Shown here in pieces: positions 22,401 to 29,731 of a DNA stretch of 64,000 bases. Below the pieces are notes generated by a model. It was not told the DNA's origin and ran no database searches. It was given only the letters and a program-made list of their open reading frames with translations. Every line of letters begins with the position of its first letter. Position 1 is the first letter of the stretch. The stretch is from contig CM046297.1 of NCBI GenBank assembly GCA_025267735.1, forward strand, positions 12,460,515 through 12,524,514. Direction: 5' to 3'. Both the position numbers and the translations under genes were made by a program. This DNA comes from Mactra quadrangularis (taxonomy: Eukaryota; Mollusca; Bivalvia; Venerida; Mactridae).

Positions 22401-24139
22401 TTTTATATCTTGGTGTGTCAGCTATCAGTGGTGTACAATTATTTAAACGTTTTAAACTTTTATTAATGCCAGTAAAACATCATCCTGGTAAAAGTTATGT
22501 CAGACAAGTAAGTTTTTATTGTGGAAGTTATTTTTTAGCTTACTTGAGCTTTTTTGTTGTAAAATATTAGAATTGTTTCTTCTCAAAAATAAGGTCATTG
22601 TATACTTTAGATGTAGCATCATATCAAGGTGTTCAATGTAAATTGTTCAAATAATGCCCCTGAATCAAAATGTTTCCTGCCATAGGGTCACAAAGTTTCC
22701 ATAGAAGTGAATATGATAATGCTAAAAATTCTTGTGTCACCTTCTAGTATATCATTCTGATTTTTTATTGTACTATATGTGCCTTTTCTGTCATGTTAGG
22801 GCAGTTATTTGACCTGATCACTTCCCCTTCACAGTCTTTGATTTCAGTACCTTAACTTTTAGCTATTACTGAGCACATATCTTTACTAAAGGCTGACAAC
22901 TGCCAGTATTTGATACAGCCACCACAAGATGTGTAAAATGAAGTACAAAGAAATTATTCATTCCGTTCACCTACATTTAGGCTTTTGAATATCATAGATG
23001 TGTTGGTGGGCATGCTATAGCATGAAACCTAGACAGTAAAATAACATTAATAATTTTGTATGTAAATTTATTCAAAATGACACTAGCTGAATTGTAAAAC
23101 AATTTTATCACAACTTCTACCATGTATTTATCTCATTCTTATTTGTTTATATTCTATTTCAGGTAAGAACTATAAAGATGCATGCATTCACTATACTACA
23201 GTTAGTGTTAGTGGCTTTATTATGGATAGTAAAATCAACTGTGGTTGCTATAGCGTTTCCATTGTTTGTTTTCCTAATGGTACCTTTAAGATTAAAAATA
23301 TTACCTAGATTCTTTACACATAATGAATTAGAAGTGGTAAGTGTATTTTAATTTTAATTTACATTTCAAGAATTTAACTTAAAATTTTTGCTGGAGTCCA
23401 AATGATTTAAATAGTAATTATAATGACTTTATATTACAAATTTACAAATTTGGATTAATCTAAAATTATCAAGACAGACACAAGTCTGCCTGAAAGTCTT
23501 CTACATGTAACATGGTGCAGACGATTTGCTTCTAGTTGAAATTTAAGAAATTGTGCAGTTGTGTACTAAGAATGAAAGTCAAGTACTAGGTTCTGATGAG
23601 CTGCCAACATTTACTGTTGAAATCTGATACAAAAACAAAACTAAAAAAAGGACATTTTTTACACAAATCATTTAGAACCATCGTATCCATGGTTACTGGT
23701 AAATGTTTTACCTATATTCACAGATATCTTTTTCGACACAGCTGTCAAAGCCAACTTTTTACCTATATTTAAACTAGTACAATTTGATCTACCATTTCCT
23801 GTTTGTCCAATAAAATTCTCTTCCTGTATAGAGAAATGGATGAATGATATGGTACCATTGGCTGTTTATGATAAACTGATGCGTAGCACAGACAGTAGTT
23901 GCTGACTATTTACTCTGTGTATTATGGGTGGCTCACTTATACTTTTGTCATGGTATGCCTCTGGCAGTATGACTCAACAGTGAATGTGCCTGATATTCCC
24001 GAATATGATATTCAGTGTGCAAATATGACTTAAAAGATATTTCTTGTTTATGTTACAGCTTGACAAAGAAGAGGAAGACTCTGAGGATGAGGAGGACATT
24101 GATCCAGATTTCTACCAGATGGCACATATGCCTATATAA
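1232..24139 (+). CDS. SLC4A2-like: AE-type SLC4 chloride/bicarbonate exchanger, 5'-partial, 15 exons
   Basis: Electroneutral Cl-/HCO3- exchanger of the plasma membrane, equivalent to vertebrate AE1-AE3. Exons: 1232-1309 (probable), 8057-8378, 10184-10372, 11687-11812, 12273-12465, 13162-13374, 14619-14767, 15449-15643, 16852-17226, 18131-18220, 18713-18879, 20476-20729, 22338-22507, 23163-23336, 24059-24139. All have GT-AG borders with matching phases, giving 924 residues before TAA. Order: rest of the cytoplasmic domain (exons 2-5), membrane domain from RTGRPFGGL, then an acidic tail ending [10 protein letters not shown] rather than Na+-bicarbonate type is indicated by DIRRRYP, ALEGSF, KEHPL, FLESQ, TVRSVAH, KGSGFH and a tail like vertebrate AE DEYDEVAMPV. 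Residues matching AE1 Lys539 (QKLIE), Glu681 (FLESQ), Arg730 (TVRS) and Lys851 (VKST) are present. Vertebrate AE2/AE3 are about 1230-1240 residues, so about 300 N-terminal residues are missing upstream. The single invertebrate gene may be co-orthologous to SLC4A1-3; the paralogue name is tentative. Confidence 0.94.
1832..2797. repeat. 39-bp minisatellite, about 25 copies
   Basis: Unit core TTTCTGATTGAGTTATGCTT followed by a variable A-rich part and TATGGTGAAA. Period 39, a multiple of three, so reading frames stay open on both strands; those frames are not genes. Confidence 0.95.
4027..4424. mobile_element. MITE-like element with 17-bp inverted ends
   Basis: Starts TAGGGTTCAACAAATCT and ends AGATTTGTTGAACCCTA, perfect inverted repeats 398 bp apart. 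No coding sequence inside. Probably a non-autonomous DNA transposon; superfamily not identified. Confidence 0.8.
4936..5175. repeat. Degenerate GTTGTCATGGT-type repeats
   Basis: GTTGTCATGGTTATT, GGTTTCCATGGTGAT, GTTGCCATGGTGAT and related motifs recur at irregular 30-45 bp spacing, each followed by T-rich sequence. Looks like an old decayed tandem array. Confidence 0.5.
6081..6262 (+). mobile_element. SINE fragment with mixed body and tail
   Basis: Body (CCTTGTGGAAAGGTAGGTGA, GGTTATAGACAAGGGTCCAG) matches the SINE at 55980-56276, while the tail (ATGACCTATACAATGTGTTG, then a CAACAAAAACAAATA end) matches the other SINE type. The tRNA-like head is missing. Confidence 0.7.
6397..6478. repeat. 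Foldback element, GGGTTTAGTGCAAAAC family, copy 1
   Basis: Inverted arms GGGTTTAATGCAAAACAGGC and ACTGTTTTGCACTAAAACCT with a short loop. Related copies at 10411-10493, 27846-27892 and 30872-30950. Confidence 0.75.
7012..7228. repeat. 41-bp tandem repeat, about 5 copies
   Basis: Repeats of TTGACCTAGTTTTAAC, ATTATCTGATTGGTTAAT. Each unit carries ATTGG, the inverted CCAAT pentamer; no evidence that it is regulatory. Confidence 0.85.
7662..7785. repeat. 63-bp tandem duplication
   Basis: A segment starting AAATGTTGATTTGTTTTCTA and ending TTGTCTTGTTAATCA occurs twice in direct succession, nearly identical. Confidence 0.9.
8057..8378 (+). CDS. SLC4A2-like: SLC4 exon: variable cytoplasmic linker
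   Basis: Acceptor TTTTAG, donor ATG|GTATGT, leaving in phase 0. Encodes [12 protein letters not shown], then a Ser/Asn-rich stretch and a basic run ([10 protein letters not shown]). This is the poorly conserved linker before the conserved AE cytoplasmic core, probably disordered. The frame stays open past the donor to 8480, but the donor and the next exon fix the true end. Confidence 0.85.
8942..9226 (+). mobile_element. tRNA-derived SINE, type 1, partial head
   Basis: Begins in the B-box region (GTGGGTTCGATTCCTG), then a GTCATGAAAT body motif, GAGATTTAGCCTTTC, and tail ATGACCTATACAATGTG followed by a GGCGTTAAACCC end and an A-rich CAAAACAAACAAAC stretch. Related copies at 50565-50835 and 55345-55600. 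Confidence 0.75.
9310..9430. repeat. MITE fragment ending TTGAGCCCTG
   Basis: Right end AATGTTGAGCCCTG and interior (AACTTGCCTAAACC, GTTTACTAGCAGTAACAAG) match the CAGGGCTAGACATTA element family at 24285-24444. Confidence 0.5.
9713..9990 (+). mobile_element. LINE reverse-transcriptase C-terminal fragment
   Basis: Translates to [18 protein letters not shown] and [20 protein letters not shown], then a stop. R-R-L-x-W-[YF]-G-H-V and GRPxKxWLxCVxxDL are typical of the C-terminal end of non-LTR retrotransposon polyproteins. It lies inside an SLC4 intron, lacks the polymerase domain and is dead. A second piece of its 3' end lies reversed at 46281-46336. Confidence 0.85.
10184..10372 (+). CDS. SLC4A2-like: SLC4 exon: cytoplasmic core start
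   Basis: Acceptor TTTTCAG, donor CAG|GTGAGT, 63 codons, phase 0 at both ends. Contains [20 protein letters not shown] and AFVRLAEKQ, matching the AE pattern K-I-P-x-x-A-E-A-x-x-V-L-V-G. Confidence 0.92.
10411..10493. repeat. Foldback element, GGGTTTAGTGCAAAAC family, copy 2
   Basis: Arms TTAGCGCACATTGGTCGTAA and AGTTACAACCGTTTTGCCCT around AATATAAGAAAAG, ending CCCGCGAAATATTG. Confidence 0.7.
11299..11367. repeat. Short inverted repeat
   Basis: TAGATGCATGCGCATGGACT is followed about 45 bp later by AGTCCACATGCATCTA, its imperfect inverse. Purpose unknown. Confidence 0.6.
11687..11812 (+). CDS. SLC4A2-like: SLC4 exon: cytoplasmic core
   Basis: 42 codons, phase 0 at both ends, acceptor TTGCAG, donor CAG|GTGAAT. 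Encodes [17 protein letters not shown] and [28 protein letters not shown] and ISTLMS are near invariant in AE and NBC cytoplasmic domains. Confidence 0.95.
12273..12465 (+). CDS. SLC4A2-like: SLC4 exon: end of cytoplasmic core
   Basis: Acceptor ATTTGCAG, donor GAAG|GTAGG, leaves in phase 1. Begins [12 protein letters not shown], contains [16 protein letters not shown], and ends in a strongly basic/acidic helix ([17 protein letters not shown]), a longer charged linker than I expect for vertebrate AE. Confidence 0.93.
13010..13092 (+). mobile_element. tRNA-like SINE head
   Basis: GTCGAGTAGCTCAGTTAGTT then AGAGGTTCCAGGTTCAAACT: A-box and B-box spacing as in a tRNA. It has no matching acceptor stem, so it is a SINE head and not a tRNA gene. 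Confidence 0.55.
13162..13374 (+). CDS. SLC4A2-like: SLC4 exon: membrane domain entry and TM1
   Basis: Completes Glu from the previous exon and leaves in phase 1 (GTAAGT). Contains [20 protein letters not shown], close to the AE family signature, with Asn where the signature usually has Lys/Arg. TM1 follows ([20 protein letters not shown]). A reverse-oriented SINE begins about 6 bp after this donor. Confidence 0.95.
13381..13672 (-). mobile_element. tRNA-derived SINE, type 2, reverse copy
   Basis: Nearly complete reverse-oriented copy of the element at 55980-56276: tail GTTTAACGCCGTGTCAAC, body CCTACCCTTCCACAAAG and ATTAATGGAGGAAAATC, and a head ending in CCAACTGCGCTAC (reverse of an A box). 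It begins about 6 bp after the donor of SLC4 exon 13162-13374. Confidence 0.85.
14112..14613. repeat. Compound microsatellite (CGCAT/CGTAT/TGTAT/ATT/CATCTAT)
   Basis: Five CGCAT (14251-14275), six CGTAT (14276-14305), four TGTAT (14306-14325), then ATTAT blocks, then TGTAT and CGTAT again, CATCTAT heptamers and ATATT pentamers up to the acceptor of exon 14619. Open frames here (Tyr/Ile/Ser-rich) are repeat artefacts. Confidence 0.95.
14619..14767 (+). CDS. SLC4A2-like: SLC4 exon: TM2-TM3
   Basis: Acceptor ATTTACCAG directly follows a 500-bp microsatellite; donor GCT|GTAAGT, phase 0. Reads [35 protein letters not shown]. The QPL-x-x-x-G-x-[TS]-GP-x-LVFE core is the half-helix of TM3 that lines the anion site in AE1. 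Confidence 0.95.
15221..15310 (+). mobile_element. tRNA-like SINE head
   Basis: ATAGCTAGCTCAGTTGGTAG then GGGCCATGGCTTTAATTCTC, then GGTGAAATAC: same head as SINE type 1, truncated. Confidence 0.55.
15329..15397. repeat. 69-bp direct repeat, copy 1
   Basis: Shares AAGCCTGATTAAATCAGAAA and the following TTTGATATTTTTAGCTCTCA, then GAGTAATGCTACAG, with 16413-16482. Confidence 0.8.
15449..15643 (+). CDS. SLC4A2-like: SLC4 exon: TM4-TM5
   Basis: 65 codons, phase 0. [25 protein letters not shown], then [17 protein letters not shown], related to the second AE signature (FLISLIFIYE). The Lys of QKLIE lines up with AE1 Lys539; the position of AE1 Lys542 is Glu here. Confidence 0.95.
15671..15868 (+). 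mobile_element. tRNA-derived SINE, type 2, headless copy
   Basis: ACCCTTCCATGAAAATTTGA, CCTTGTGGAAGGGTAGGTGA, GGTCCAGGAAAGCTAGGTTA, tail GACCTAAATTGTGTTG then AATAAATAAAT. It lacks the tRNA head. Starts about 28 bp after the donor of SLC4 exon 15449-15643. Confidence 0.85.
16413..16482. repeat. 69-bp direct repeat, copy 2
   Basis: Second copy of the sequence at 15329-15397, about 1.1 kb away and across an SLC4 exon; about 90% identical by eye. Confidence 0.8.
16490..16805. other. GC-richer open segment of unknown origin
   Basis: Clearly more GC and CpG than the flanking introns, and open on both strands (+ strand 16501-16743, 80 codons; - strand 16529-16828). The + frame contains [19 protein letters not shown] recognise no family. 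It lies just upstream of SLC4 exon 16852 and is not needed for that protein. It may be a decayed insertion of foreign or mobile DNA. Confidence 0.35.
16852..17226 (+). CDS. SLC4A2-like: SLC4 exon: large extracellular loop and TM6
   Basis: 125 codons, phase 0. Begins IYKEHPLR, then about 80 hydrophilic residues, then [20 protein letters not shown] and [11 protein letters not shown]. The loop is much longer than in human AE1 and comparable to AE2/AE3. It has two N-glycosylation sequons (NDS and NIT) and an acidic, Ser/Gly-rich second half. Loop topology follows from the family. Confidence 0.95.
17339..17402. repeat. Foldback element, GGTTGCCTGCAAGACTGTAG family, copy 1
   Basis: GGTTGCCTGCAAGACTGTAG and TTATTACAGCGGGCAAC are inverted arms around a short loop. 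Other copies at 26256-26307, 46770-46838 and 63930-64000. Confidence 0.7.
17928..18075. repeat. Foldback element with about 40-bp arms
   Basis: TATAGTCCATTTTTTCTCAA at the left pairs with TTGAGAAAAAACAAACTATA at the right; AATAATTTCA/TGAAATTATT extends the arms. 148 bp, MITE-like, in an SLC4 intron close to exon 18131. Confidence 0.75.
18131..18220 (+). CDS. SLC4A2-like: SLC4 exon: TM7
   Basis: 30 codons, phase 0. [19 protein letters not shown] then [11 protein letters not shown], matching AE x-R-R-x-I-G-D-F-G and D-T-Y-T-Q. Confidence 0.95.
18713..18879 (+). CDS. SLC4A2-like: SLC4 exon: extracellular loop and TM8
   Basis: Acceptor TTTTACAG; donor CA|GTATGT leaves two bases of Gln. Reads [44 protein letters not shown]. 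The Glu of FLESQ matches AE1 Glu681, the proton-titratable residue of the transport site. Confidence 0.95.
19356..19456. repeat. (ATT)n microsatellite
   Basis: About 100 bp of ATT/ATC trinucleotides. The reverse-strand frame encoding a poly-Asn run is an artefact of this repeat. Confidence 0.97.
20204..20455. mobile_element. Interspersed element with TACCCCCGCTTCGAAG end, copy 1
   Basis: TACCCCCGCTTCGAAGAAG, TACTGTTTTACCCTTGTC, CGCAGTTTTCTCAGCAACTA, CTACTTCCTGTTTGTCGCAT, ending GGGGGTATCACTAGTGAGCA and GCTCACAGATTTACTTG. Copy 2 at 57034-57337 is highly similar. The TACCCCC/GGGGGTA ends are inverted. It ends about 20 bp before the acceptor of SLC4 exon 20476. Confidence 0.85.
20476..20729 (+). 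CDS. SLC4A2-like: SLC4 exon: TM9-TM10
   Basis: Completes Gln with its first base and leaves in phase 1 (ATAG|GTAAG). Contains [35 protein letters not shown] and [20 protein letters not shown] holds the Arg equivalent to AE1 Arg730 at the anion site. The acceptor lies about 20 bp after an interspersed element. Confidence 0.95.
21412..21512 (+). pseudogene. Degenerate extra copy of SLC4 exon 22338-22507
   Basis: In the intron before exon 22338, a segment after TTTATAG reads [20 protein letters not shown], then VFLVTWF and TAG. The true exon reads [20 protein letters not shown]. About 58 of 69 aligned bases match by eye. The acceptor phase fits exon 20476-20729 but would add six residues (VSMYNT). 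There is no usable donor: the copy runs straight into the 39-bp tandem array. If included it would stop translation within the membrane domain, so it is a decayed duplicate or a poison exon. Confidence 0.75.
21513..22314. repeat. 39-bp minisatellite with half-unit structure
   Basis: Unit: TATCATTGTTCTATTTATAG followed by TAACAATGTTCTATTTTGG; the two halves resemble each other. A block with ATTATAATAGTAATAATG recurs 356 bp apart (21721 and 22077), so the array also has a higher-order repeat. Each unit carries an acceptor-like TTCTATTTATAG. Open frames here are artefacts. Confidence 0.95.
22338..22507 (+). CDS. SLC4A2-like: SLC4 exon: TM11-TM12
   Basis: Acceptor ATGTTTTCAG, donor CAA|GTAAGT. 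Completes Gly and reads [50 protein letters not shown]. AVLFGxFLYxGV and KxHP are AE landmarks. The acceptor is about 25 bp beyond the end of a tandem array full of acceptor-like motifs. Confidence 0.95.
23163..23336 (+). CDS. SLC4A2-like: SLC4 exon: TM13-TM14
   Basis: 58 codons, phase 0. [35 protein letters not shown], then [12 protein letters not shown]. The Lys in VKST lines up with AE1 Lys851. A 27-bp exact copy of its end lies at 26581-26607. Confidence 0.95.
24059..24139 (+). CDS. SLC4A2-like: SLC4 terminal exon: acidic C-terminus
   Basis: 26 codons and [23 protein letters not shown] then MAHMPI. This parallels the vertebrate AE tail (acidic stretch, Tyr, MPV). The LDxxxxD acidic start is the region proposed to bind carbonic anhydrase in AE1; whether it does so here is unknown. 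Confidence 0.95.
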   Translation, partial: LDKEEEDSEDEEDIDPDFYQMAHMPI

Positions 24140-24284
24140 GTTGTCATCTACTATATATATACTACATATATCTACTACATGTATATATCTATTGTATACA
24201 GTCAGTATAAACATGTTGGTATATGATACTACAAGTTTCACAACATGTTTTATACTAGATATAAACTATACACCTCATATTGAC

Positions 24285-24444
24285 AAGGGCTAGACATTAA
24301 AGGTCGACCTAATTGCCCCTGACAACCAATATTTTGGGTTTCAGGCAACTTGTTACTGCTAGTAAACATTTGAGTTCTGGCAAGTTAAGTAAAGCTAAAT
24401 GTCTGACTGGGCAATCTACTTAAAATATTAACGTTTGAGCCCTG
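24285..24444. mobile_element. MITE, AGGGCTAGACATTAA / TTGAGCCCTG family
   Basis: Left AGGGCTAGACATTAAAGGTC, right AATATTAACGTTTGAGCCCT, inverted ends about 160 bp apart. Relatives at 9310-9430 and 49689-49845. Confidence 0.7.
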
Positions 24445-24678
24445 TATAGTCAGTATAATCATGTTGTTTTTTGATGCTATAAGTGTCTAAACATGTTCTA
24501 TACCAGATGTGCTGTACTCCTCATAAGACTTTTGACTATAAAAAGCACATGAATTAATAGTTCATTTGTCAAGAACAGTGATATATATTATTAAAAAGAG
24601 GCATGACATGAGAGCTCAATTTTCAAAATCAACGATACAAAGACTCTATATTGTGTAATGTTACTGTGTAAAAAAAGT

Positions 24679-25116
24679 TTGACATGTTTAAAAGCTGTGT
24701 ACAAAACCCAACAGTGTCATGTTTGAAAGCTGTGTACAAGACCCAACACTGTCATGTTTGAAAGATGTGTACAAAACCCAACAGTGTCATGTTTGAAAGC
24801 TATGTACAAGACCTGACGGTGTCATGTTTGAAAGCTGTGTACAAGACCCAACAGTGTCATGTTTGAAAGCTGTGTACAAGACCCGACAGTGTCATGTTTG
24901 AAAGCTGTGTACAAGACCCAACAGTGTCATGTTTGAAAGCTGTGTACAAGACCCAACAGTGTCATGTTTGAAAGCTGTGTACAAGACCCAACAGTGTCGT
25001 GTTTGAAAGATGTGTACAAGACCCAACAGTGTCATGTTTGAAAGCTGTGTACAAGACCCAACAGTGTCATGTTTGAAAGCTGTGTACAAGACCCAACAGT
25101 GTCATGTTTGAAAGCT
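24679..25116. repeat. 35-bp minisatellite, about 12 copies
   Basis: Unit GTCATGTTTGAAAGCTGTGT followed by ACAAGACCCAACAGT. Units are contiguous with a few substitutions. A diverged piece follows at about 25195-25245. It lies just beyond the SLC4 stop and may be in its 3' UTR. Confidence 0.95.
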
Positions 25117-26255
25117 TGCTCAATTAATTGAGTAAACATGATTATCAAAATACAACATACAAACCCTACATTATAGAAGTTGAAAGTGATATACCAGACC
25201 CGACAGTGTCATGTTTGAAAACTTGCTCAGTTAATTGAGATATCTAGATCATCAAAATATAGCTGTGTAATGTTTTAACAAATGTACAAAATGTATGCAA
25301 GTCCCGACAGGGTCGTGTCTAATGCAAGTTTGGTCTATTTACTTATGAAGACAGCGATATGCAAGGCTCTACAGCTTATTTTAAAATCAAGCTCAGAAGT
25401 AACAACCAAGAGAAGTACATGAGAAATCATCTTAACTTTACTTTGATGTGTGTAAAGTTGGTGTATACCTTCATTTGTTTGACTGGTATGGGGTATTTTG
25501 GGCTCTGAACTTTGGGCATTCTGTGCTAGAACTTGAAGTTTAGGTACATTGACCTAGAATTTGGATATTTTAAGCTGTACTTAAGCTTGATTCAAGTAAT
25601 AGTTAAGTTATATCATCACCTCAGCGAATATGTTTCTTCCATTTTTATCTCAGAGTATATTATATGTAGATATTTCAGTGATTCTGTCACAGATTTATTA
25701 TTGATTTTATTTGACAAAATAACCCGGTTTTTAGTATGACTTGATCGTATTTTGAGAAAGTAATTTTACCATTCCAGTAGATATATATTCTTGTATTTTG
25801 CAATAGTTAGTTGTTAAGATATCACCAATTTCATTAAAATCAGACAATTCTGAGTAGTGAGGTCACTAAGTTCCATTTTTGACGAGAATTTTTCACATTG
25901 GTTGATGGAAGCATTAAAATTGGTACAGTTGTTTAACATAGTGTGCTATTTACAAAAAGCATGATTTCCACCTTCAAATCAAAGATGGCCTCCATTTTTC
26001 AAGATGGCCGCCAACAAAAGGGATTTTTGTCCTGTTCGTTATAAATCAGCATTGTTATTTATATTTCATGTATTTATCAATACGACTTCAATATTTTATG
26101 AGAAATAACCAATTCTGTTACTTTCTGTAAATCTACACAAGATCTAAGGGTAAATATTTATGAGCCATTTTCAGTGATATTTTATAGTGTCATGCAGCAG
26201 TTACCATTAAGCTTTATTCAATTCTGATAGTATTGTGCATTATATCTCAAGGAGT

Positions 26256-26307
26256 GTCGCAAGACTGTAGTAAGTGCTTTGTATTTAAAACGGTCTTGCG
26301 GGCAACC
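26256..26307. repeat. Foldback element, GACTGTAGTAAGTGC family, copy 2
   Basis: CGCAAGACTGTAGTAAGTGC and CGGTCTTGCGGGCAACC; shortened copy of the family at 46770-46838. Confidence 0.6.
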
Positions 26308-26580
26308 ATGGATTCTGATTTTATTGAAATTGAGATATCACTATTCTCTATGTACCTTTAGTAACCAAGGGTAACCAGTTTGTTGTAACCAAGTGTTTAA
26401 AGTAACTCAGAGAGCTCAATGTATTGTGTCTCCTATCGTTTGACTATGTTTTATAGCATTAGAAATATCTACTATTTCTTGCTAGAATAGAGCAATATGA
26501 TTCACTTATGATAAATATATATTCATTCTTATATAGTATTATTTCATAAGCAGGATCAAGATGAAATTTAATCCTATTAC

Positions 26581-26607
26581 AGATTCTTTACACATAATGA
26601 ATTAGAA
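26581..26607 (+). pseudogene. 27-bp copy of an SLC4 exon end
   Basis: AGATTCTTTACACATAATGA and the next 7 bases are identical to 23307-23333, coding for RFFTHNELE in SLC4. Here the frame continues MITVLL and stops. The AG is preceded by CCTATTAC, so it resembles an acceptor. Confidence 0.8.
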
Positions 26608-26683
26608 ATGATCACAGTTTTATTGTGATAGATAATTTATGAAAGTCAAGATTTCTTGCCGACTGACTGGGGCATTAATTTAG

Positions 26684-26853
26684 ACAGTAAAGTTTCACTA
26701 TTGGGACCATCAAACTTGGTGGTCTTAACAGGGGAATAGGGGATCTTTGTATTCTCAAATTAAGCATTTAGGACTCAAAGATTGTTAAAAATCACTTGAT
26801 TTTGCAATAATCGATTTGGTAATTAAGGTCCATTATAGTGGAACTTCACTGTA
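26684..26853. mobile_element. MITE, ACAGTnAAnnTCCACTATA family
   Basis: Left ACAGTAAAGTTTCACTATTG, right TTATAGTGGAACTTCACTGT; ends inverted over about 25 bp. Similar termini at 33821, 57671 and (left end only) 10554. pogo/Tc1-like by terminal style, inference only. Confidence 0.65.
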
Positions 26854-27845
26854 GAAAGTTTGTCAGAAATATTAATTATTTTGGCATGGAAACTGTCTTG
26901 ATTTCCTGGGTAAAAATGGTGTTGTTTTCGTTATCAAAGTTCCTACATTATTGTGTACATATTGATTTGAATCAATCACCCTGCTCTTAAAATATTTCCA
27001 AAAATTCAGTTATAATTTGTTTGTATCAAATTTCCTTGTATTTATGGACATTTTTATCATAATAATCATGATTATTGATACTTAGTCATATTTGTCTCAC
27101 GAAGTTATTAAATGATCATGTATTTTGTCATTTTATAAGTCATCAATTTGAAGCTTGTTACATAAGGATATCCCTACCTAGCTTTACAAAGCCATTTTCT
27201 AAACAATGGTTTGTTGCAATGTTGGGCAAGCATGCACTTTTTTTGCATGATGAATACATTGGAAACAGTCATTGATGGAGGCCAAAATCTTGATTTTGCT
27301 TGCTTTTCAGCCATAAAAAGAAATGGCTAGACAGTGCTACATTGTTGCTGTTCCTGATACGTTCTCACTCTTGATTTTGAAGCTAAACTGTTGCGTAGAA
27401 CTTGGCTTGCACCAAAGTGTTTATTAAAAATGGCTAGGAAGGGACTTTCTTACACAACTGGCTCTTGTAATAATAATAGTTTGAAAGCAATATTGATCTA
27501 AGTGCACAAATATCACTGTAAATACTTAGTACAGTTTGGCTTTCAACCCCAAATAATTAGTAATTTGCCCAAAAATATAGCATTGCTCAACATAATTCAA
27601 AGTTATTTGTATTTTTATTGTAAAAAATATAAATATGTATATAAGTATAACTGTATGAACAAAATACATTGTGTATGTTATGTAAGCGTTTGGTTGGGTG
27701 GGACTGGGAGTTAAAATGTTTTATCAATTTTTAAACTCTTGTAGTTATGGACATTTTTACTCCAGAACTAACTAGTGAAAACTTAAGTGTTATCATGCAA
27801 TGAAAATTGTTCATGAAGTATAAATGTGCCAAAGGCTTTACTATT

Positions 27846-27892
27846 TTGCAGGCTTAGTGCGACCGGTTTGCGCTAAGCCCACGATTTGTATG
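27846..27892. repeat. Foldback element, GGCTTAGTGC family, short copy
   Basis: GGCTTAGTGCGACCGGTTTG and GCGCTAAGCCCACG form a short hairpin; the central part of the family is deleted. Confidence 0.55.
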
Positions 27893-28748
27893 TTGAATAT
27901 ATGCGTACATATATGTTGATGCCTGTGGTTGGTTAGAGTTTAAAATGTGCTTCAATGTAGCTAAGTTTCGGGCTGTGGTTGTGTAAAATTTGAGAACAGA
28001 CTTCATGTGTGCTACTCATAATCTATTCTCAAGTTATAAATGTTTACAATGTAAAACTAGAATCAGATGCAATGTATATAATATACAAGTATTGTGATTT
28101 CAAATATTTCAGTATTTTTTAAGATGTCCCTTAATTACAATGAAATCCTGTGAGATTGTAAATGAGTACGTTAAGTGTTTGAGTCTGTTCTCAAATTTTA
28201 CATCATCTGGCCCTGGTCTGAAATGTGCTTTAATATTATAATAATTTAATATTATAAATATTGTCTTTAAAGCCTTGCTTCATATAGAACAATGAAAAGA
28301 ATGTGCTCAACTTATTGTGATTTTTACCTTTTAAAAAAATGATCCATTTTGTTCCCTGTGTCTTGAATATTTTTATTCCTTTTTTATCGTGTTAAACTAT
28401 GCTACAGTGTATTATATACTTACTTTATTTACATAAGATGTGACATTTTTATTTACCTGGGTTTTTATTTTTTGTCCCGAAAAAATTCCAAGAATATTGT
28501 TATGTAGGTCTTAGCTCTCCTGGAAGTCGTGTTACAAAATCTATCCTGACAAAAATTATCTTTAGTCTCATCTGGTTGAAGTTGATAAAAATTGAACATT
28601 TTATCAGTATTTTCCTCTTTTGACTTAAGACCATTTTTGTCTGTACGATTTTAATGTAATATGATCTTTTTCCCCCTTCATATAAAATATTATATAAATA
28701 GCTATTGTTCAATTTTATTTAAATGTATATAGGGCATACATTTACTTT

Positions 28749-28893
28749 ACTGATGTAAATAGTTGATATTTGTTTGATAATGCCTGTACAAAAATACAGG
28801 TTTATATTCTTATCAATCGTGATTTCATAAGTACTGTAGTGAGTATTTAAATCAGTAGGGTTAATGTTTGCACCTCTGACAGTTGAATAAAAT
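28749..28893. mobile_element. MITE, GATTTAAATACT / AGTTGAATAAAA family, copy 1
   Basis: Left CTGATGTAAATAGTTGATAT, right GAGTATTTAAATCAGTAGGG followed by ACAGTTGAATAAAA. Full copy at 36831-37006. Confidence 0.65.
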
Positions 28894-29030
28894 TTGAAAA
28901 TATATAATAATAATTATACTGGACGTAGGTTAGAAGTTTATAATCATCTATATATCCCAGGTTACTTATACTATATTTTATAGTTATATCCATGTAAACA
29001 TTATCAATCAAGGCACCCCCTGTCAAATTG

Positions 29031-29185
29031 ACATGGTACCAGTTGTCCAGGGTGGCAAAACTACATGGTACCAGTTGTCCAGGGTGGCAAAACTACATTG
29101 ACCAGTTGTCCACCCCTGTCAAAAATGGCATGGTACCAGTTGTCCACGGTACCAGTTGTCTGGTTCCCGTCAAACATATGGCAGA
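29031..29185. repeat. Tandem repeat of CATGGTACCAGTTGTCCA
   Basis: GACATGGTACCAGTTGTCCA with GGGTGGCAAAACTA spacers, four to five degenerate copies of 35-40 bp. Confidence 0.85.
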
Positions 29186-29547
29186 AAATTGTCATTTTAA
29201 CCAATACAATTTAATGTTTCTTAAGTAAAACATAGTGTCCAGGCAGTTTGTGTAAAAGGAAAATGGAGGTACTGTGTTTGTCATTCCAATAAAATTCTTT
29301 CTAATGAATATCTCTTCACTTTAATTAATGTTCGTAATTAGCATCCACCTTGATATTTCAATTTCTATATTCTAGATAAATGTTATTCCAGACAATGTAA
29401 TTATGTACTATAGCTATATTCATAATAGAATTTAATTGAGTAAGCTGATTGAATCTAATTTATGTATACTCCATTCAGCTTGCATATAAATGTATGTTTC
29501 ATTTTCCTCGACTTATTACTTTTCTAATCTAACTCAGAAAATTACAT

Positions 29548-29731
29548 CAGGGCTCGAATTTAAGCTTGTATACTACCAACTTGCTTCGATAATGCATTTA
29601 CAAATAGCTACTATCAATGCTATTAAGATTTGGAGAATTAAAAAGCGAGTGATTTTTTTTAATTTTGCGAGTTGAAATAAAATCAACTTGGAAAAATTGC
29701 AAGTCGAAGTTTTTGTTAAATTTGAGCCCTG
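29548..29731. mobile_element. MITE, CAGGGCTCGAATTTAAGCTT family, copy 1
   Basis: Left CAGGGCTCGAATTTAAGCTT, right TTAAATTTGAGCCCTG. A second longer copy is at 54076-54330. Its ends resemble, but differ inside from, the CAGGGCTAGACATTA family. Confidence 0.7.

Noticed and set aside
23666..23905. About 80 open codons ([13 protein letters not shown] ... [19 protein letters not shown]) between SLC4 exons
   Set aside because: No phase-compatible acceptor from a neighbouring exon and no recognised family; such stretches are expected by chance over 64 kb.
23807..23905. Alternative SLC4 C-terminal exon after CCTGTATAG
   Set aside because: It would need phase 2 entry, whereas the preceding exon ends in phase 0.
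24679..25116. CRISPR-like regular repeats
   Set aside because: Units are contiguous with no spacers, and the setting is a eukaryotic gene flank.
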